From NCBI GenBank assembly GCA_002085385.1, contig NATO01000001.1, positions 1-21,124 on the forward strand: a DNA stretch of 21,124 nucleotides. Direction: 5' to 3'. Both the position numbers and the translations under genes were made by a program. How positions within the stretch are numbered: the first letter of the stretch is position 1; each line of letters opens with the position of its first letter. Positions 7,372 to 15,852 of this stretch are shown piece by piece. Source of the DNA: a candidate division Zixibacteria bacterium 4484_93. Lineage in GTDB: Bacteria > UBP14 > UBA6098 > 4484-93. The notes below the pieces were generated by a model, which was not told the origin of the DNA, did no database searches, and saw only the letters and a program-made list of their open reading frames with translations.

Positions 7372-9173
7372 TCTCTCAATACAACCTTTCTCTTTACAAG
7401 CAGTCTGCCATCCAATCTGAATCTGTAGAGATAAACCCCAGATGGAACCGGTATAGGCGGTATTTCATAAATACCGGGAGAGCACGACCTCTCCGGAAGC
7501 GACCATAGCTTCTCTCCAAGAATGTTGTGAACGGAGATAGAAAACATTGTCGGATGCGAAAGCTCAATCCTTGCGGATAGGTTAGATACACATAGAGAAT
7601 AAAAATGAATATTCCCCAACTCATCGGTCTCACCCACACCGAGAGAATCATACTCCAGCCGAACCGAATAGAGGATGGGAAGATATGCGGGCTTCGTGTA
7701 TGCAAAGAGAGCCTTGTATTGAGCATAAGTCCCAACGATTGTATCGGTTATCTCCTCACCACTTGTCAGGTGATACCAGCGAGTCCAGGTGGAGTCCGGC
7801 TCCGGGGTTTCTCCTGCTCTCAGCAGAAGAAAAACAAAACCGCCTTCCGGGCAATAAGCGTTCCATTCCGCATATCTCCAAGATGCTCCGGTTCCTGCAT
7901 CGAAGATTGAAGATAAATATTCCTCCTCATAATGCCTATTATAGACATTACCGATTTCTCTGGTCATTGAATGATGGTCCATATTCACAGGAACAGTATC
8001 ACGCCTCGAGAAATCCGGGCCATAGAGGATATAATCGAAAGAAGAATATTCTGCATTATCTATGAAGATATCGAGCGATTGGTCGAAGTCGAAATCTGCC
8101 ACAAGCCCACCACTTGCCAGAGGCAGCACGGTCGTTATCTCTGTTCTTAAGGCATCGTAAAAACCTGTATCACTACCCCAGTATATCAAGGGATGCGAAT
8201 GTATCCCAGTCCCACTGCTGCATAGAAAGAGAATGTCGAGGAACTTATCGGAGTTGAAGTCGGCAGTTGCACTTCCACCATAGGAGAAGCCTGTCTCAAG
8301 CACTTTCAACGACTCTACCGGAAAATATCCATCATATTGATACCAGATATACGATTGCAGAATCGAGGCATGACCCGTCATAACAATATCCAGCCAGCCG
8401 TTCCCATCGAGGTCAGCAACGGAGAGACCATGAGGAATATCCCCAAGAAAAGAGAGAGCAAGTGTATCTGGATGAAGGAACCTCTCACCGTCATTGTAAT
8501 AGATTGTGTTCCATGAGGCGTTTCTGTTGCAAAGGATAACATCGAGGAGCCCATCGCGGTTAAAATCGGCAATCTCAACATTGTGCTGCGGGGTCGCACC
8601 ACCAAGAAGGGTATTCCTACTGTCAGAATAACCTGTTGCATCGCCCCAGAATATCTTACCCGGACAGGCAGCAACTATATCAAGGTAGCCATCCTTATCC
8701 AGGTCGGCAAGCATACAACTCTCTACAGACCCGGAAACAGATGTAAGGTCAGTCCTCGCCGAGGGTGAGAAACCTGACCCACTCCCCCAATATACGGACA
8801 CCCTGCCTCCCCGATAATGCGTAACAATAAGGTCAGGATAATCATCACAGTTTATATCCGCAATATCCACGCCACCCCCGCCTGGGCTGGGCAGGCTATC
8901 CATAGAAGAAGCCGAGAAGCCTCCTGCTCCTCCATAGAATATTCTAATATAAGGACCGGAATCATCGCAAGCAACGAGGTCAAAATAGCCATCACCATTT
9001 ATATCAAATCTCGGGACAAACTCAACTGCTCCATCTCCTCTGTGCGAGGCATAAAGATTTTTCTCACACTCTCCATCTGCAAAATCCACCTGCGTAGTTT
9101 CAAGCCAAACCCCTGCAAAACCGGTCATAGGTAAAAATAATAAGAGAACAAAGGCAACCACTAAATTGTGCAT
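7368..9173 (-). CDS. Secreted seven-bladed FG-GAP/VCBS propeller protein with C-terminal sorting-type domain
   Basis: A 601-aa exported protein: signal peptide (1-20, ending GFA), then seven FG-GAP/VCBS-type repeats with calcium-loop Asp motifs beginning at D57, D106, D157, D203, D254, D305 and D360 (DINGDGYFDLV, DLDKDGYLDIV, DLDGNGWLDIV and variants), spaced 46-55 residues, which predicts one complete seven-bladed beta-propeller. Residues about 414-508 form a separate sandwich (FDAGTGASWRYAEW ... YAQYKALF) common in secreted bacterial proteins. The C-terminal 60 residues (FSISVHNILGEKLW, PSGVYLYRF, KRKVVLRD) match type IX-secretion type A sorting-like domains. First gene of an operon with the glycosyltransferase, pyrD and rlpA; AAAGGAAG lies 7 nt before the ATG and a consensus promoter sits just upstream. 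Binding partner unknown. Confidence 0.92.
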   Translation of the reverse strand: MHNLVVAFVLLLFLPMTGFAGVWLETTQVDFADGECEKNLYASHRGDGAVEFVPRFDINGDGYFDLVACDDSGPYIRIFYGGAGGFSASSMDSLPSPGGGGVDIADINCDDYPDLIVTHYRGGRVSVYWGSGSGFSPSARTDLTSVSGSVESCMLADLDKDGYLDIVAACPGKIFWGDATGYSDSRNTLLGGATPQHNVEIADFNRDGLLDVILCNRNASWNTIYYNDGERFLHPDTLALSFLGDIPHGLSVADLDGNGWLDIVMTGHASILQSYIWYQYDGYFPVESLKVLETGFSYGGSATADFNSDKFLDILFLCSSGTGIHSHPLIYWGSDTGFYDALRTEITTVLPLASGGLVADFDFDQSLDIFIDNAEYSSFDYILYGPDFSRRDTVPVNMDHHSMTREIGNVYNRHYEEEYLSSIFDAGTGASWRYAEWNAYCPEGGFVFLLLRAGETPEPDSTWTRWYHLTSGEEITDTIVGTYAQYKALFAYTKPAYLPILYSVRLEYDSLGVGETDELGNIHFYSLCVSNLSARIELSHPTMFSISVHNILGEKLWSLPERSCSPGIYEIPPIPVPSGVYLYRFRLDGRLLVKRKVVLRD

Positions 9174-9195
9174 AATATTGCTTCCTTTGCTCTCT

Positions 9196-9224
9196 ATAAT
9201 AACAAGCTAATGTAAGATTGTCAA
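9196..9224 (-). promoter_or_regulatory. Consensus-like sigma70-type promoter of the FG-GAP/GT/pyrD/rlpA operon
   Basis: Read on the minus strand, TTGACA (9219-9224) is followed after exactly 17 nt by TATTAT (9196-9201). The predicted start point near 9189 gives a very short leader carrying only AAAGGAAG and the ATG at 9173. The -35 box is a perfect consensus and the -10 box matches 5 of 6 positions. Reliance on a housekeeping sigma factor is inferred. Confidence 0.78.
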
Positions 9225-9251
9225 GATATATTGAGGAACTCCTTAATAATC

Positions 9252-9278
9252 GAGGGATGGGAATCTCTCCCATCCCTC
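9252..9278 (-). terminator. Perfect 11-bp hairpin downstream of the MFS gene, likely terminator
   Basis: The arms 9252-9262 (GAGGGATGGGA) and 9268-9278 are perfectly complementary with a 5-nt loop (9263-9267). It lies 45 bp past the MFS stop and upstream of the next promoter, where a terminator is expected. In the minus direction it is followed by ATTATT rather than a clean U tract, so intrinsic termination may be weak, or the hairpin may protect the 3' end. On the plus strand the following sequence is CT-rich with no T run. Confidence 0.55.
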
Positions 9279-9322
9279 TCTCTTCCAAGGAGAAGAAGAT
9301 GAGCGCCCGCTTAACACTCATC

Positions 9323-10618
9323 CTATTTATCGGCTATCCCTGAAGAAACTTTAGGAAGTTTCAGGCGGTCGAGGATGAGAAGACCTACTGCTATCATCAA
9401 AGCGAGAAACAGAACAGCAATCCGATAAGCAAACAAAACCCCATACGGAGACAAAAATTTCACAATCAGCCCCCAGATGAGGGGACCGAGAATGGCTGCG
9501 AGCTTACCGGAAAAGGAGTACAAGCCGAAGAACCTTGCAACGGTCTCCGGAGGTGAGAGCTCGAGCAGAAGCGGTCTGGCGGATGTCCAGGTCCAGCCGA
9601 GGAATGTCCCTATGAAGGCTCCGATTATCCAGAAGACGAACCTATCTCTGCTTATAACGAGCACCAAAAGGCATAGAATCCAGCCAACAAGTGACGCCCG
9701 CAGAACCCTCTTCGGGGAGAAACTGTCAACGAGGATACCACCAAAAAGTGAACCAAGCGCCGCACCAACGGTCGCCACAACAAAAAACGCTATCTTCGAA
9801 CGGTCGGGAAGCCCCATAACCTTCTCAGCATACACAGCCATAAAAATTATAGCGGTTGCTATGGCATCATCATAGAAAAATTTTGCAACGAGAAAACGCC
9901 TTATACCCGGATAGCCTGCCGTATCCTTCAGGGTTTCACATAATTTCGCAAACGCCGACCAAACCGTCTCACGAGGAGGGGTCTTCTTAATCCTCTTCTC
10001 CTTGACAAAGATAAAAATAGGGAGCGAGAACAACAGGAAAAGTATCGCCGTGGGGATAAATGTTTTCTCTCTGCCACCAGCAAGCCAGGCAGGGAGAGGA
10101 TATCCAAAGATTGTCCCTGTGTTGAACGGCATAACAAAGAGCATTCCGAATATCGAGCCGAGATAACCGAGAGATACCCCGAATCCGCTGACCCTACCAA
10201 TTCTCCCCCAATCAACGAGCCCCGGCAAAAGAGAATTGTAAAAAACAAGCCCCCCGTTGTATAAGTAATTGGCAACTATATATAAAACCGTTCCAAAAAG
10301 CAGGGCAGAAGAAACAGGAACAGAAAAAGAAGCCAGAACGCCAATAAGTGCAACCGCTATAACACAGGATAATGTGAAGCCGAAAAGATACCCCTTCCGA
10401 TTTCCTAAGGCATCTGAGAATACGCCGATAACGGGCAGAGTCAAAGCAACAAGGAGCATAGAAGCAGAGTTTGCAACGCTGACAACAAGGTCACTCCCGC
10501 CGAGATTTGATGTTATCCAGAGTGGGAAATAGAGCGACACGACATTCATCGAGTATATCGTGTTAGCGAAATCATAAAGAGCCCAGGAAAAGACATCTTT
10601 TCGTAGAAGAAGTTTCAT
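9323..10618 (-). CDS. MFS transporter of the UMF1/Atg22 family
   Basis: A 431-aa, strongly hydrophobic protein with about 12 predicted membrane segments. The N-terminal hallmark WALYDFANTIYS (12-23) and the motif-A-like loop GVFSDALGNRKG (65-76), echoed in the second half by GGILVDSFSPKR, place it in the Atg22/UMF1 branch of the major facilitator superfamily; the substrate in bacteria is generally unknown. The start ATG at 10618 is supported because the family signature begins a few residues later and no other start is near, yet no Shine-Dalgarno sequence precedes it: the upstream bases are the U tract of the previous operon's terminator. It is monocistronic here, with a 75-bp gap from the lipoprotein gene and a hairpin downstream. 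How it is transcribed is not obvious. Confidence 0.93.
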   Translation of the reverse strand: MKLLLRKDVFSWALYDFANTIYSMNVVSLYFPLWITSNLGGSDLVVSVANSASMLLVALTLPVIGVFSDALGNRKGYLFGFTLSCVIAVALIGVLASFSVPVSSALLFGTVLYIVANYLYNGGLVFYNSLLPGLVDWGRIGRVSGFGVSLGYLGSIFGMLFVMPFNTGTIFGYPLPAWLAGGREKTFIPTAILFLLFSLPIFIFVKEKRIKKTPPRETVWSAFAKLCETLKDTAGYPGIRRFLVAKFFYDDAIATAIIFMAVYAEKVMGLPDRSKIAFFVVATVGAALGSLFGGILVDSFSPKRVLRASLVGWILCLLVLVISRDRFVFWIIGAFIGTFLGWTWTSARPLLLELSPPETVARFFGLYSFSGKLAAILGPLIWGLIVKFLSPYGVLFAYRIAVLFLALMIAVGLLILDRLKLPKVSSGIADK

Positions 10619-10623
10619 AGCTT

Positions 10624-10658
10624 AAAAAAACCAGCGACCCGTGAATACAAGCCGCTGG
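10624..10658 (-). terminator. Rho-independent terminator of the outer-membrane operon
   Basis: On the minus strand CCAGCG (10653-10658) pairs with CGCTGG (10631-10636); allowing G-U pairs the stem extends inward to about 12 pairs around an AUUC loop, and it is followed at once by seven T residues (10624-10630). This is a canonical intrinsic terminator 36 bp after the lipoprotein stop. Its T tract ends only 5 nt before the MFS start codon. Confidence 0.88.
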
Positions 10659-10693
10659 TGTATCACATACCTTTCTGCTCAGAATAGTTACAC

Positions 10694-12340
10694 TTAATCC
10701 TCTCCTGTTCTCTCACGCCTCATACCCTCCTCTATCCAGGAGAGAGTCGTGGCAATAGCATCGGTGACAGCACCTGTCGAATTGTCCATATAGAACATCG
10801 AGAAGTTGAAAAGCGCTGCTCGGAAGTTGGTCGAGCTGTGCCTGACAGCAATAGGCCTATTATTGTAGTACTGATACTCATCAGCGTATGCAGTATCGGA
10901 GGCTACCTCGGGAGAAACAGCTATCCTGTAAAGTATCTCCGTATATTCAACCCCGCCGGATGTGCCCTCGTAGCTCCCGATGAAGTCTGTCTCCGGTATT
11001 CCCGCAACGATATCGTTCGGGAAAACGGAGTCCACCATTGCAACATTCACAGTCAGCTCAGAATAATCCTCATTAGAGGGAACCGCAGAGGCAAAGGCAT
11101 AGGCATCCCTCGAGTTCTGCCAGGTTTCGATTGCACGATGGAACTGGTCGACGCCAAGGTAGTTCATTGCAAAGGTCGCACCCGTCGAACTGCCAAACAG
11201 GTCTATAATAGGCTTTCTCCCCTCCAGGAGAAGCGAGCCACCAGAGTTAAGATATTTCTCAATCTGAGCCATCATATATGTCCCGATACGCTTGGTGGAG
11301 GCGTCGGCGTTGTGCCAGTAAATACAGGGATACTGCGCGAGGAGCGACTTGGAAAGGTCGGTGTGCTCGGGGTCAGGACATTCAAAGTAGCCATATTCAT
11401 CAACCACCCCACGAGAGACAAGCTCATCAAATATCCCGGTGTAAAACTCGTTCACCGTCTCCTCGCTTGGAATGTCAAATATCGCTCTTTCCCTGCTCGA
11501 CTCATCAACTATCAAAACCTTAAATGGTATGGTCGTAGGGTCAACCGTGCTATCGGTTATGTCATAGTAAGGCTTAACAATGTTAAGGTATGTAGAATCA
11601 GGTGAGATACTCTCCGCGAACGCATCATCACGACATTTTATATAGAAGAAATAGCTCCCTGTTGGAACATCGGTCAGAACAACATTTTCATCCCTTGTCC
11701 AGCCGTCACATCTCTTCACCGTATCCAATGGATCATCCCTATCCACAATATACCAGTAGTACTCAAAGAAGATGGAGTTATCCGGGTCCTCACCATGCCA
11801 GGTAAGAACTATCCCATCCCAGTATGGGGTGGTAGCAGATAGGCAGAACAGGGTCTCAGAATCCTCGTAGAAGTTGTCCAGTACAACTGTTGGAAGCTGA
11901 TTAGTGCGATAAAATGTCCTGAAGATAATATCGCTTTCTGCGCCCAGGTTATCCTCCGCCTTGACAAAGAAGCTGTGTTCGGTTATCGTGTCAGTGGGTT
12001 CAAGCGAGAGGAGGATAGTGTCTGATGTTGCCTCGACAGTAGTCCAGAGGGTATCCGGAATAGTCTGCGGATTTGAGCGATAGCCGTCATATTCGCTTCT
12101 CGGGAGTCCGGTGAGTGGGATATCTACATAATGGTAATACCAGACCTCACCATCACGGTCTGTGCCATACCAGGCAACGATAGGGGCTACCCCGAATGTG
12201 CAGCTATCCGGCGGGATGCTCGCCCAGAACACATCCGGCGGAAGGTTCGGTTTAAGACTACCCTTCTTACCGGTATCACATCCTCCGAAAGCAAGCACCA
12301 TAAGCGATACCACCGCCAATATTAAAACTATCTTCTTCAT
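10694..12340 (-). CDS. Outer-surface lipoprotein with Ig/FN3-like domains and an amidotransferase-like C-terminal domain
   Basis: A 548-aa lipoprotein: signal peptide with lipobox FGGC (Cys21 predicted lipidated), two beta-sandwich regions (about 35-150 and 155-262, with phrases such as WYGTDRDGE, VKAEDNLGAESD and WHGEDPDN typical of FN3/PKD-like modules), then an alpha/beta region (about 270-545) starting FKVLIVDES and containing IEKYLNSGGSLLLEGRKP and a final helix, reminiscent of class I glutamine-amidotransferase-like or ThuA/DUF4350-type folds. I see no certain catalytic Cys-His pair, so an enzymatic role is not claimed. It is the last gene of the operon, 19 bp after the barrel gene, with AAGGAAGG upstream. 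It does not look like SusD. Location in the outer membrane is inferred from its neighbours. Confidence 0.85.
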   Translation of the reverse strand: MKKIVLILAVVSLMVLAFGGCDTGKKGSLKPNLPPDVFWASIPPDSCTFGVAPIVAWYGTDRDGEVWYYHYVDIPLTGLPRSEYDGYRSNPQTIPDTLWTTVEATSDTILLSLEPTDTITEHSFFVKAEDNLGAESDIIFRTFYRTNQLPTVVLDNFYEDSETLFCLSATTPYWDGIVLTWHGEDPDNSIFFEYYWYIVDRDDPLDTVKRCDGWTRDENVVLTDVPTGSYFFYIKCRDDAFAESISPDSTYLNIVKPYYDITDSTVDPTTIPFKVLIVDESSRERAIFDIPSEETVNEFYTGIFDELVSRGVVDEYGYFECPDPEHTDLSKSLLAQYPCIYWHNADASTKRIGTYMMAQIEKYLNSGGSLLLEGRKPIIDLFGSSTGATFAMNYLGVDQFHRAIETWQNSRDAYAFASAVPSNEDYSELTVNVAMVDSVFPNDIVAGIPETDFIGSYEGTSGGVEYTEILYRIAVSPEVASDTAYADEYQYYNNRPIAVRHSSTNFRAALFNFSMFYMDNSTGAVTDAIATTLSWIEEGMRRERTGED

Positions 12341-12359
12341 CTCTCACCCTTCCTTAAAT

Positions 12360-13304
12360 TTAGAATTTAAAGCCAAATGAAACCCTGTGAAGGGAGGTCA
12401 GAGAACCAAAATCGGTGTAAGCATAATCGAGACATACCTTCTTCATAGCAACAGGAACCGATATTCCCCCTCCAAAGGAAAAACCCTCCGAGTTGTACTT
12501 GTCAATATCCTTAAAGCTATATCCTGTCAATCTATATCCGGCACGCAGGAACGCATACTCTCTGAAAGCATACTCCACACCGAAACCGAACTTTTCGAGA
12601 TTATCGTTCGGGTGCAGCCCCAGAAGCGAAAGGGTCAGGCGGTTGTTCGCATCCTGCAAAACCTCCGCTGCCATACCAAACTGAAAAGCCATCGGAATAG
12701 GATATGACTGCTCGATGAATTTCATATCTGGTCCGAAGTTGGAAAGCATCATACCGAGGCGGAGGCTTTTGAACTGCGTCTGATAGAATGTTCCGATGTC
12801 GACAGCCCAACCGTAAGCTGTCTCATCCTCATAGAATTCGCCGATGAACTTGGCGGTAATCCCGACAGAGAAGCGGTCGGTGAGCATACGAGAATATGTC
12901 ATTCCGCAAGCCATATCATTGGCTGAGAATGTCTGCCCTGTTCCCTCCGGATGAGAGGGGTTCCTGACAGGCATCTTGTCTGTGCCGAGATTGTAGAACG
13001 CCGAGCCAATCACTCCACCAAACGCAGGATAAGCAGCTGCCGCATAACTGTAGTTTATACCGGCAGGATACTTGAGATACCCTGCTCCGAACTCAGCACC
13101 GGTGAGCCTTGCAAGCCCGGCAGGGTTATAATATATCGCCGTTATGTCATCTGCCACACCCAGAAATGCTCCTGCCATTCCGGATGAGCGAGCACCGGGA
13201 CCTATCTCCAGAAACTGAGCCTGCGATGTGCCTACCTTTGCCTGTGCAAAAATCATAACAGGCAGAAACAGAAGCAAGCAAGCACCCAAAATTGCCCGTT
13301 TCAT
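12360..13304 (-). CDS. PorV/PorQ-like outer-membrane beta-barrel protein
   Basis: A 314-aa protein with signal peptide (1-20), then the block that defines this family: FLEIGPGARSSGMAGAF (31-47) followed by ADDITAIYYNPAGLA (51-65). Alternating hydrophobic strands fill the rest and the chain ends in GFKF, a C-terminal aromatic typical of Bam-inserted barrels. In Bacteroidota PorV carries type IX substrates from the SprA translocon to the attachment complex, while PorQ is a related accessory barrel. At 314 residues it is nearer PorQ in length, so the exact role is open. It starts 13 bp after the gene for a protein with a C-terminal sorting-type domain, and its ribosome-binding site AAGGAGG overlaps that gene's stop codon. 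This adjacency suggests barrel and cargo work together. Confidence 0.9.
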   Translation of the reverse strand: MKRAILGACLLLFLPVMIFAQAKVGTSQAQFLEIGPGARSSGMAGAFLGVADDITAIYYNPAGLARLTGAEFGAGYLKYPAGINYSYAAAAYPAFGGVIGSAFYNLGTDKMPVRNPSHPEGTGQTFSANDMACGMTYSRMLTDRFSVGITAKFIGEFYEDETAYGWAVDIGTFYQTQFKSLRLGMMLSNFGPDMKFIEQSYPIPMAFQFGMAAEVLQDANNRLTLSLLGLHPNDNLEKFGFGVEYAFREYAFLRAGYRLTGYSFKDIDKYNSEGFSFGGGISVPVAMKKVCLDYAYTDFGSLTSLHRVSFGFKF

Positions 13305-13317
13305 TTATCTTGCCTCC

Positions 13318-15834
13318 TTACTTTATGATTACAAACTTGCCGACCTGAATACTACCATCATTATCCTCGACACTGAAAAGATATATACCTGATGCAACTA
13401 TCTGCTCGTTTGCGGATATCATATCCCAGTCGTGGGCACCGTTCATCGTCCCGTAGACCGATTCATCATGCTCTATCTCCTTCACGAGGTCACCATCGAG
13501 GGTGTATATACGGATGGTGCACTTGGCAGGAAGATTGTAGAATCTTATCCTCCTCTGATACTCGCTCCAGACCCTCGTCGGGTCGCCTTCCCACCACAAC
13601 CCCTCCTTCGAACCATAGTTCTCGCTTATCTTATACGGATTCGGAACAACATAAACCTTATCCGATATCTCGGCAGCTCCTCTGACTATTACCCCTTTAG
13701 CAGAATAGGTCTTGCTCGATTCCAGAGCAGAAAGCTTCTTCGACGGCTGCCCATAATCAAAGGAGGTGATGGCAAAGTATACTTCCTTGCCCGTCCTCAA
13801 GTTGGAAATGGTGTAAGAATAATATTTTGTCGTGTCTCCATGCTCATCCACAACAACCGAGTCCGGGGTTGGCATACCGACATTGTAATCGGCGGGCTGA
13901 CGGACATAAATGCTGTCAATAGACCCTATATGTGCCACATCCGTTCCAGGCTCATCCGTGAGAGTGTCACGCAGAATCCCTGTCAGCGTGTCCATCTGGA
14001 AAAAGTCGACCTTGTCAAACGATGCAATAAGTGTATAGTAAGGCTCGAGGTTCTTGTCAGCCATATATATTCTGTAGCCCTCAAAGTCAGATAGTCCAGT
14101 GAGCGGGTCAACAAAATTCTCGGGCTCACTCGTCCAGATGAGCTTCACAGAGTTGTTCGTGGTCTCGAATGTGAAATCGGGGGATGGAGGAGGAACAGGT
14201 CCCTTGTAATCGGGAACACCGTCCCCAAGCTCGAGCTTGCCATTGCCGTAGCCAAACCTGCCCGGATCCCCGAAAGTATCCTCACCAGGGTCAAGCTTGC
14301 CATTGTTCTCCGTCCCATCAGCATCAGGACCAGAATAACCCTCATTCCAGGGACCGAGGCCATCAGTGCCGACATCCTCACCACCGAAACCGTCCATACC
14401 CTCGTAGCGATAAATATATTTGTTAAAATAGTCCGACCAGAAGCTATCTATAAGGGCTATCTCGCAATCGCCGTTTTCATCAAAAGGTGAATCGGTATTT
14501 GGGTTGTCGTAGACGAGAGCAGCCCATCTGGCGGCATAGGCGAGGCTCTCAAAATTAAAGTTCCGCCACCAGTTCCTGTCAGACGGGTCATTGGCCGGGT
14601 CAGTGTGGAAGTTTTCACCAGCGATATAAGCAATCGTCACAGGGACGGAATCGCCGGCAGGAATGGTAAGCGGACCAAAGGAGAGCAAATACCTTGTGTC
14701 ATAACCATCTCTCAGGTTATCCCAGTTGTCGGGGGGAGCAAGCCAGCCTGTGCTATCCATATAGTCACCTATCAGATACTGGTCATAGTCGAACTCCCCG
14801 TTGCTCATATAAATATACTTGTTCTTACTACCCGATGGTGTTCCATCAACCGGCTCAAACGGATAATGGTCAGGTCCCCAGTCATAATCCTCATTGATAT
14901 TCGATATCCACCAGTTGAACGAATACTGAAGTTCAGGATTGGGCGAGCGTAGAACCCTGGTACCAGTGACACCAGTAGGGCTCATATATGTGAACCTGCC
15001 ATCCTCCGGGTCACCGTCGTTGTCTGCTATCCAGGCAACATTTATCTCCGTCGTCTCCGGTGGGACAACAGAACGGTCTATATAGTACCGAATGAAACCA
15101 GTTATATCGTCCTGGGCAAACTCATCAGTATCTATATGCCCGACATCGGCATCGATGTAAAGCCCGATATAGACATCCTCGAGCGTCTTGCCATCCGTGC
15201 GTATATTCTTGAACCAGTAGTCAAAGAAGACGAAATTCTTCGCATAATCGTAGCTCCAGGCATAGCTTTTCTGGGTTACCGCCACTCCTATGGGTCTGTG
15301 TCCAGTTGGGACCCAGGTAGGGTCCATCAGTGTGTCGGCGTAGTAAGCGATGAAATCCTGCTGGGAGACGGCGCAGGGGTCGCCTTCCTCTGTCGAGAGC
15401 TCCTCTATCTCCGAGAAAGGCTCTCCAATACAGGAGGGATACAGTTGGTTCCAGTTTCGTTCCCAGCCATCCTGACCGACAGATACGAGTGTCTCACCAT
15501 CGACGATAGCGCCAATCCAGAGTGCCCCCTGAAATAGATACTCGATATTTGAACCGCAGGGAACCTCGCAGGAAACATACATCTCACCCGTCTCGGGGTT
15601 TATGGGAGTGTCAGCGTCAGGTCTGCCGCTCCCGAAGAAACCATAGTTGGAGATGGTAAGGCACATATTTCCTACATCGTGTGTCCTCTGAGTTGCATTC
15701 GGTGTGCAGCCAGTCGGTTTCCTCAAAGCTTGATTACCGGTATCCATCGAAGAATTAGCTCCAAAGAGAACCGAACACAAACCTGTAAGCAACAAGATTA
15801 GAAAGAGGAAACCTATTATCCGCCTTGCTCTCAT
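13318..15834 (-). CDS. Large secreted protein with Asp/Gly-rich loop segment, FN3-like domain and C-terminal sorting-type domain
   Basis: An 838-aa exported protein with a signal peptide (about 1-26) and ribosome-binding site AGGAGGT 5 nt upstream of its ATG. Residues 40-470 form a large Trp/Tyr-rich beta region of no family I can name. Residues about 480-545 are Asp/Gly/Asn-rich (DGTENNGKLDPGED, YGNGKLELGDGVPD) and look like calcium-loop spacers. An FN3-like module follows (552-715). The C-terminal 110 residues begin VVPNPYKISENYG and contain RIRFYNLPAKCTIRIYTLDGDLV, ASGIYLF and VGKFVIIK, a type IX type A sorting-like domain. It lies between the TonB receptor (18 bp) and the PorV-like barrel (13 bp), so it is a candidate surface partner of the receptor and cargo for the barrel. 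The N-terminal half contains several Cys residues, possibly disulphide-bonded. Confidence 0.88.
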   Translation of the reverse strand: MRARRIIGFLFLILLLTGLCSVLFGANSSMDTGNQALRKPTGCTPNATQRTHDVGNMCLTISNYGFFGSGRPDADTPINPETGEMYVSCEVPCGSNIEYLFQGALWIGAIVDGETLVSVGQDGWERNWNQLYPSCIGEPFSEIEELSTEEGDPCAVSQQDFIAYYADTLMDPTWVPTGHRPIGVAVTQKSYAWSYDYAKNFVFFDYWFKNIRTDGKTLEDVYIGLYIDADVGHIDTDEFAQDDITGFIRYYIDRSVVPPETTEINVAWIADNDGDPEDGRFTYMSPTGVTGTRVLRSPNPELQYSFNWWISNINEDYDWGPDHYPFEPVDGTPSGSKNKYIYMSNGEFDYDQYLIGDYMDSTGWLAPPDNWDNLRDGYDTRYLLSFGPLTIPAGDSVPVTIAYIAGENFHTDPANDPSDRNWWRNFNFESLAYAARWAALVYDNPNTDSPFDENGDCEIALIDSFWSDYFNKYIYRYEGMDGFGGEDVGTDGLGPWNEGYSGPDADGTENNGKLDPGEDTFGDPGRFGYGNGKLELGDGVPDYKGPVPPPSPDFTFETTNNSVKLIWTSEPENFVDPLTGLSDFEGYRIYMADKNLEPYYTLIASFDKVDFFQMDTLTGILRDTLTDEPGTDVAHIGSIDSIYVRQPADYNVGMPTPDSVVVDEHGDTTKYYSYTISNLRTGKEVYFAITSFDYGQPSKKLSALESSKTYSAKGVIVRGAAEISDKVYVVPNPYKISENYGSKEGLWWEGDPTRVWSEYQRRIRFYNLPAKCTIRIYTLDGDLVKEIEHDESVYGTMNGAHDWDMISANEQIVASGIYLFSVEDNDGSIQVGKFVIIK

Positions 15835-15852
15835 CGATTACCTCCTATATAT

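Noticed and set aside
9299..9343. A 14-codon plus-strand frame (MSARLTLILFIGYP) with AAGGAG upstream.
   Set aside because: Tempting as a small hydrophobic peptide, but it overlaps the MFS gene end, no promoter was seen, and a frame this short with a purine-rich leader is expected by chance.
10663..10668. ATGTGA start-stop element on the minus strand upstream of the MFS gene.
   Set aside because: The AAAGG is one base from the ATG, too close for initiation; likely chance.
10838..11605. Long plus-strand open frame (255 aa) antisense to the lipoprotein gene, and similar ones at 13432-14094 and 17206-17838.
   Set aside because: They lie opposite well-supported genes, have no signal, motif or ribosome-binding site, and their length follows from the codon bias of the true genes.
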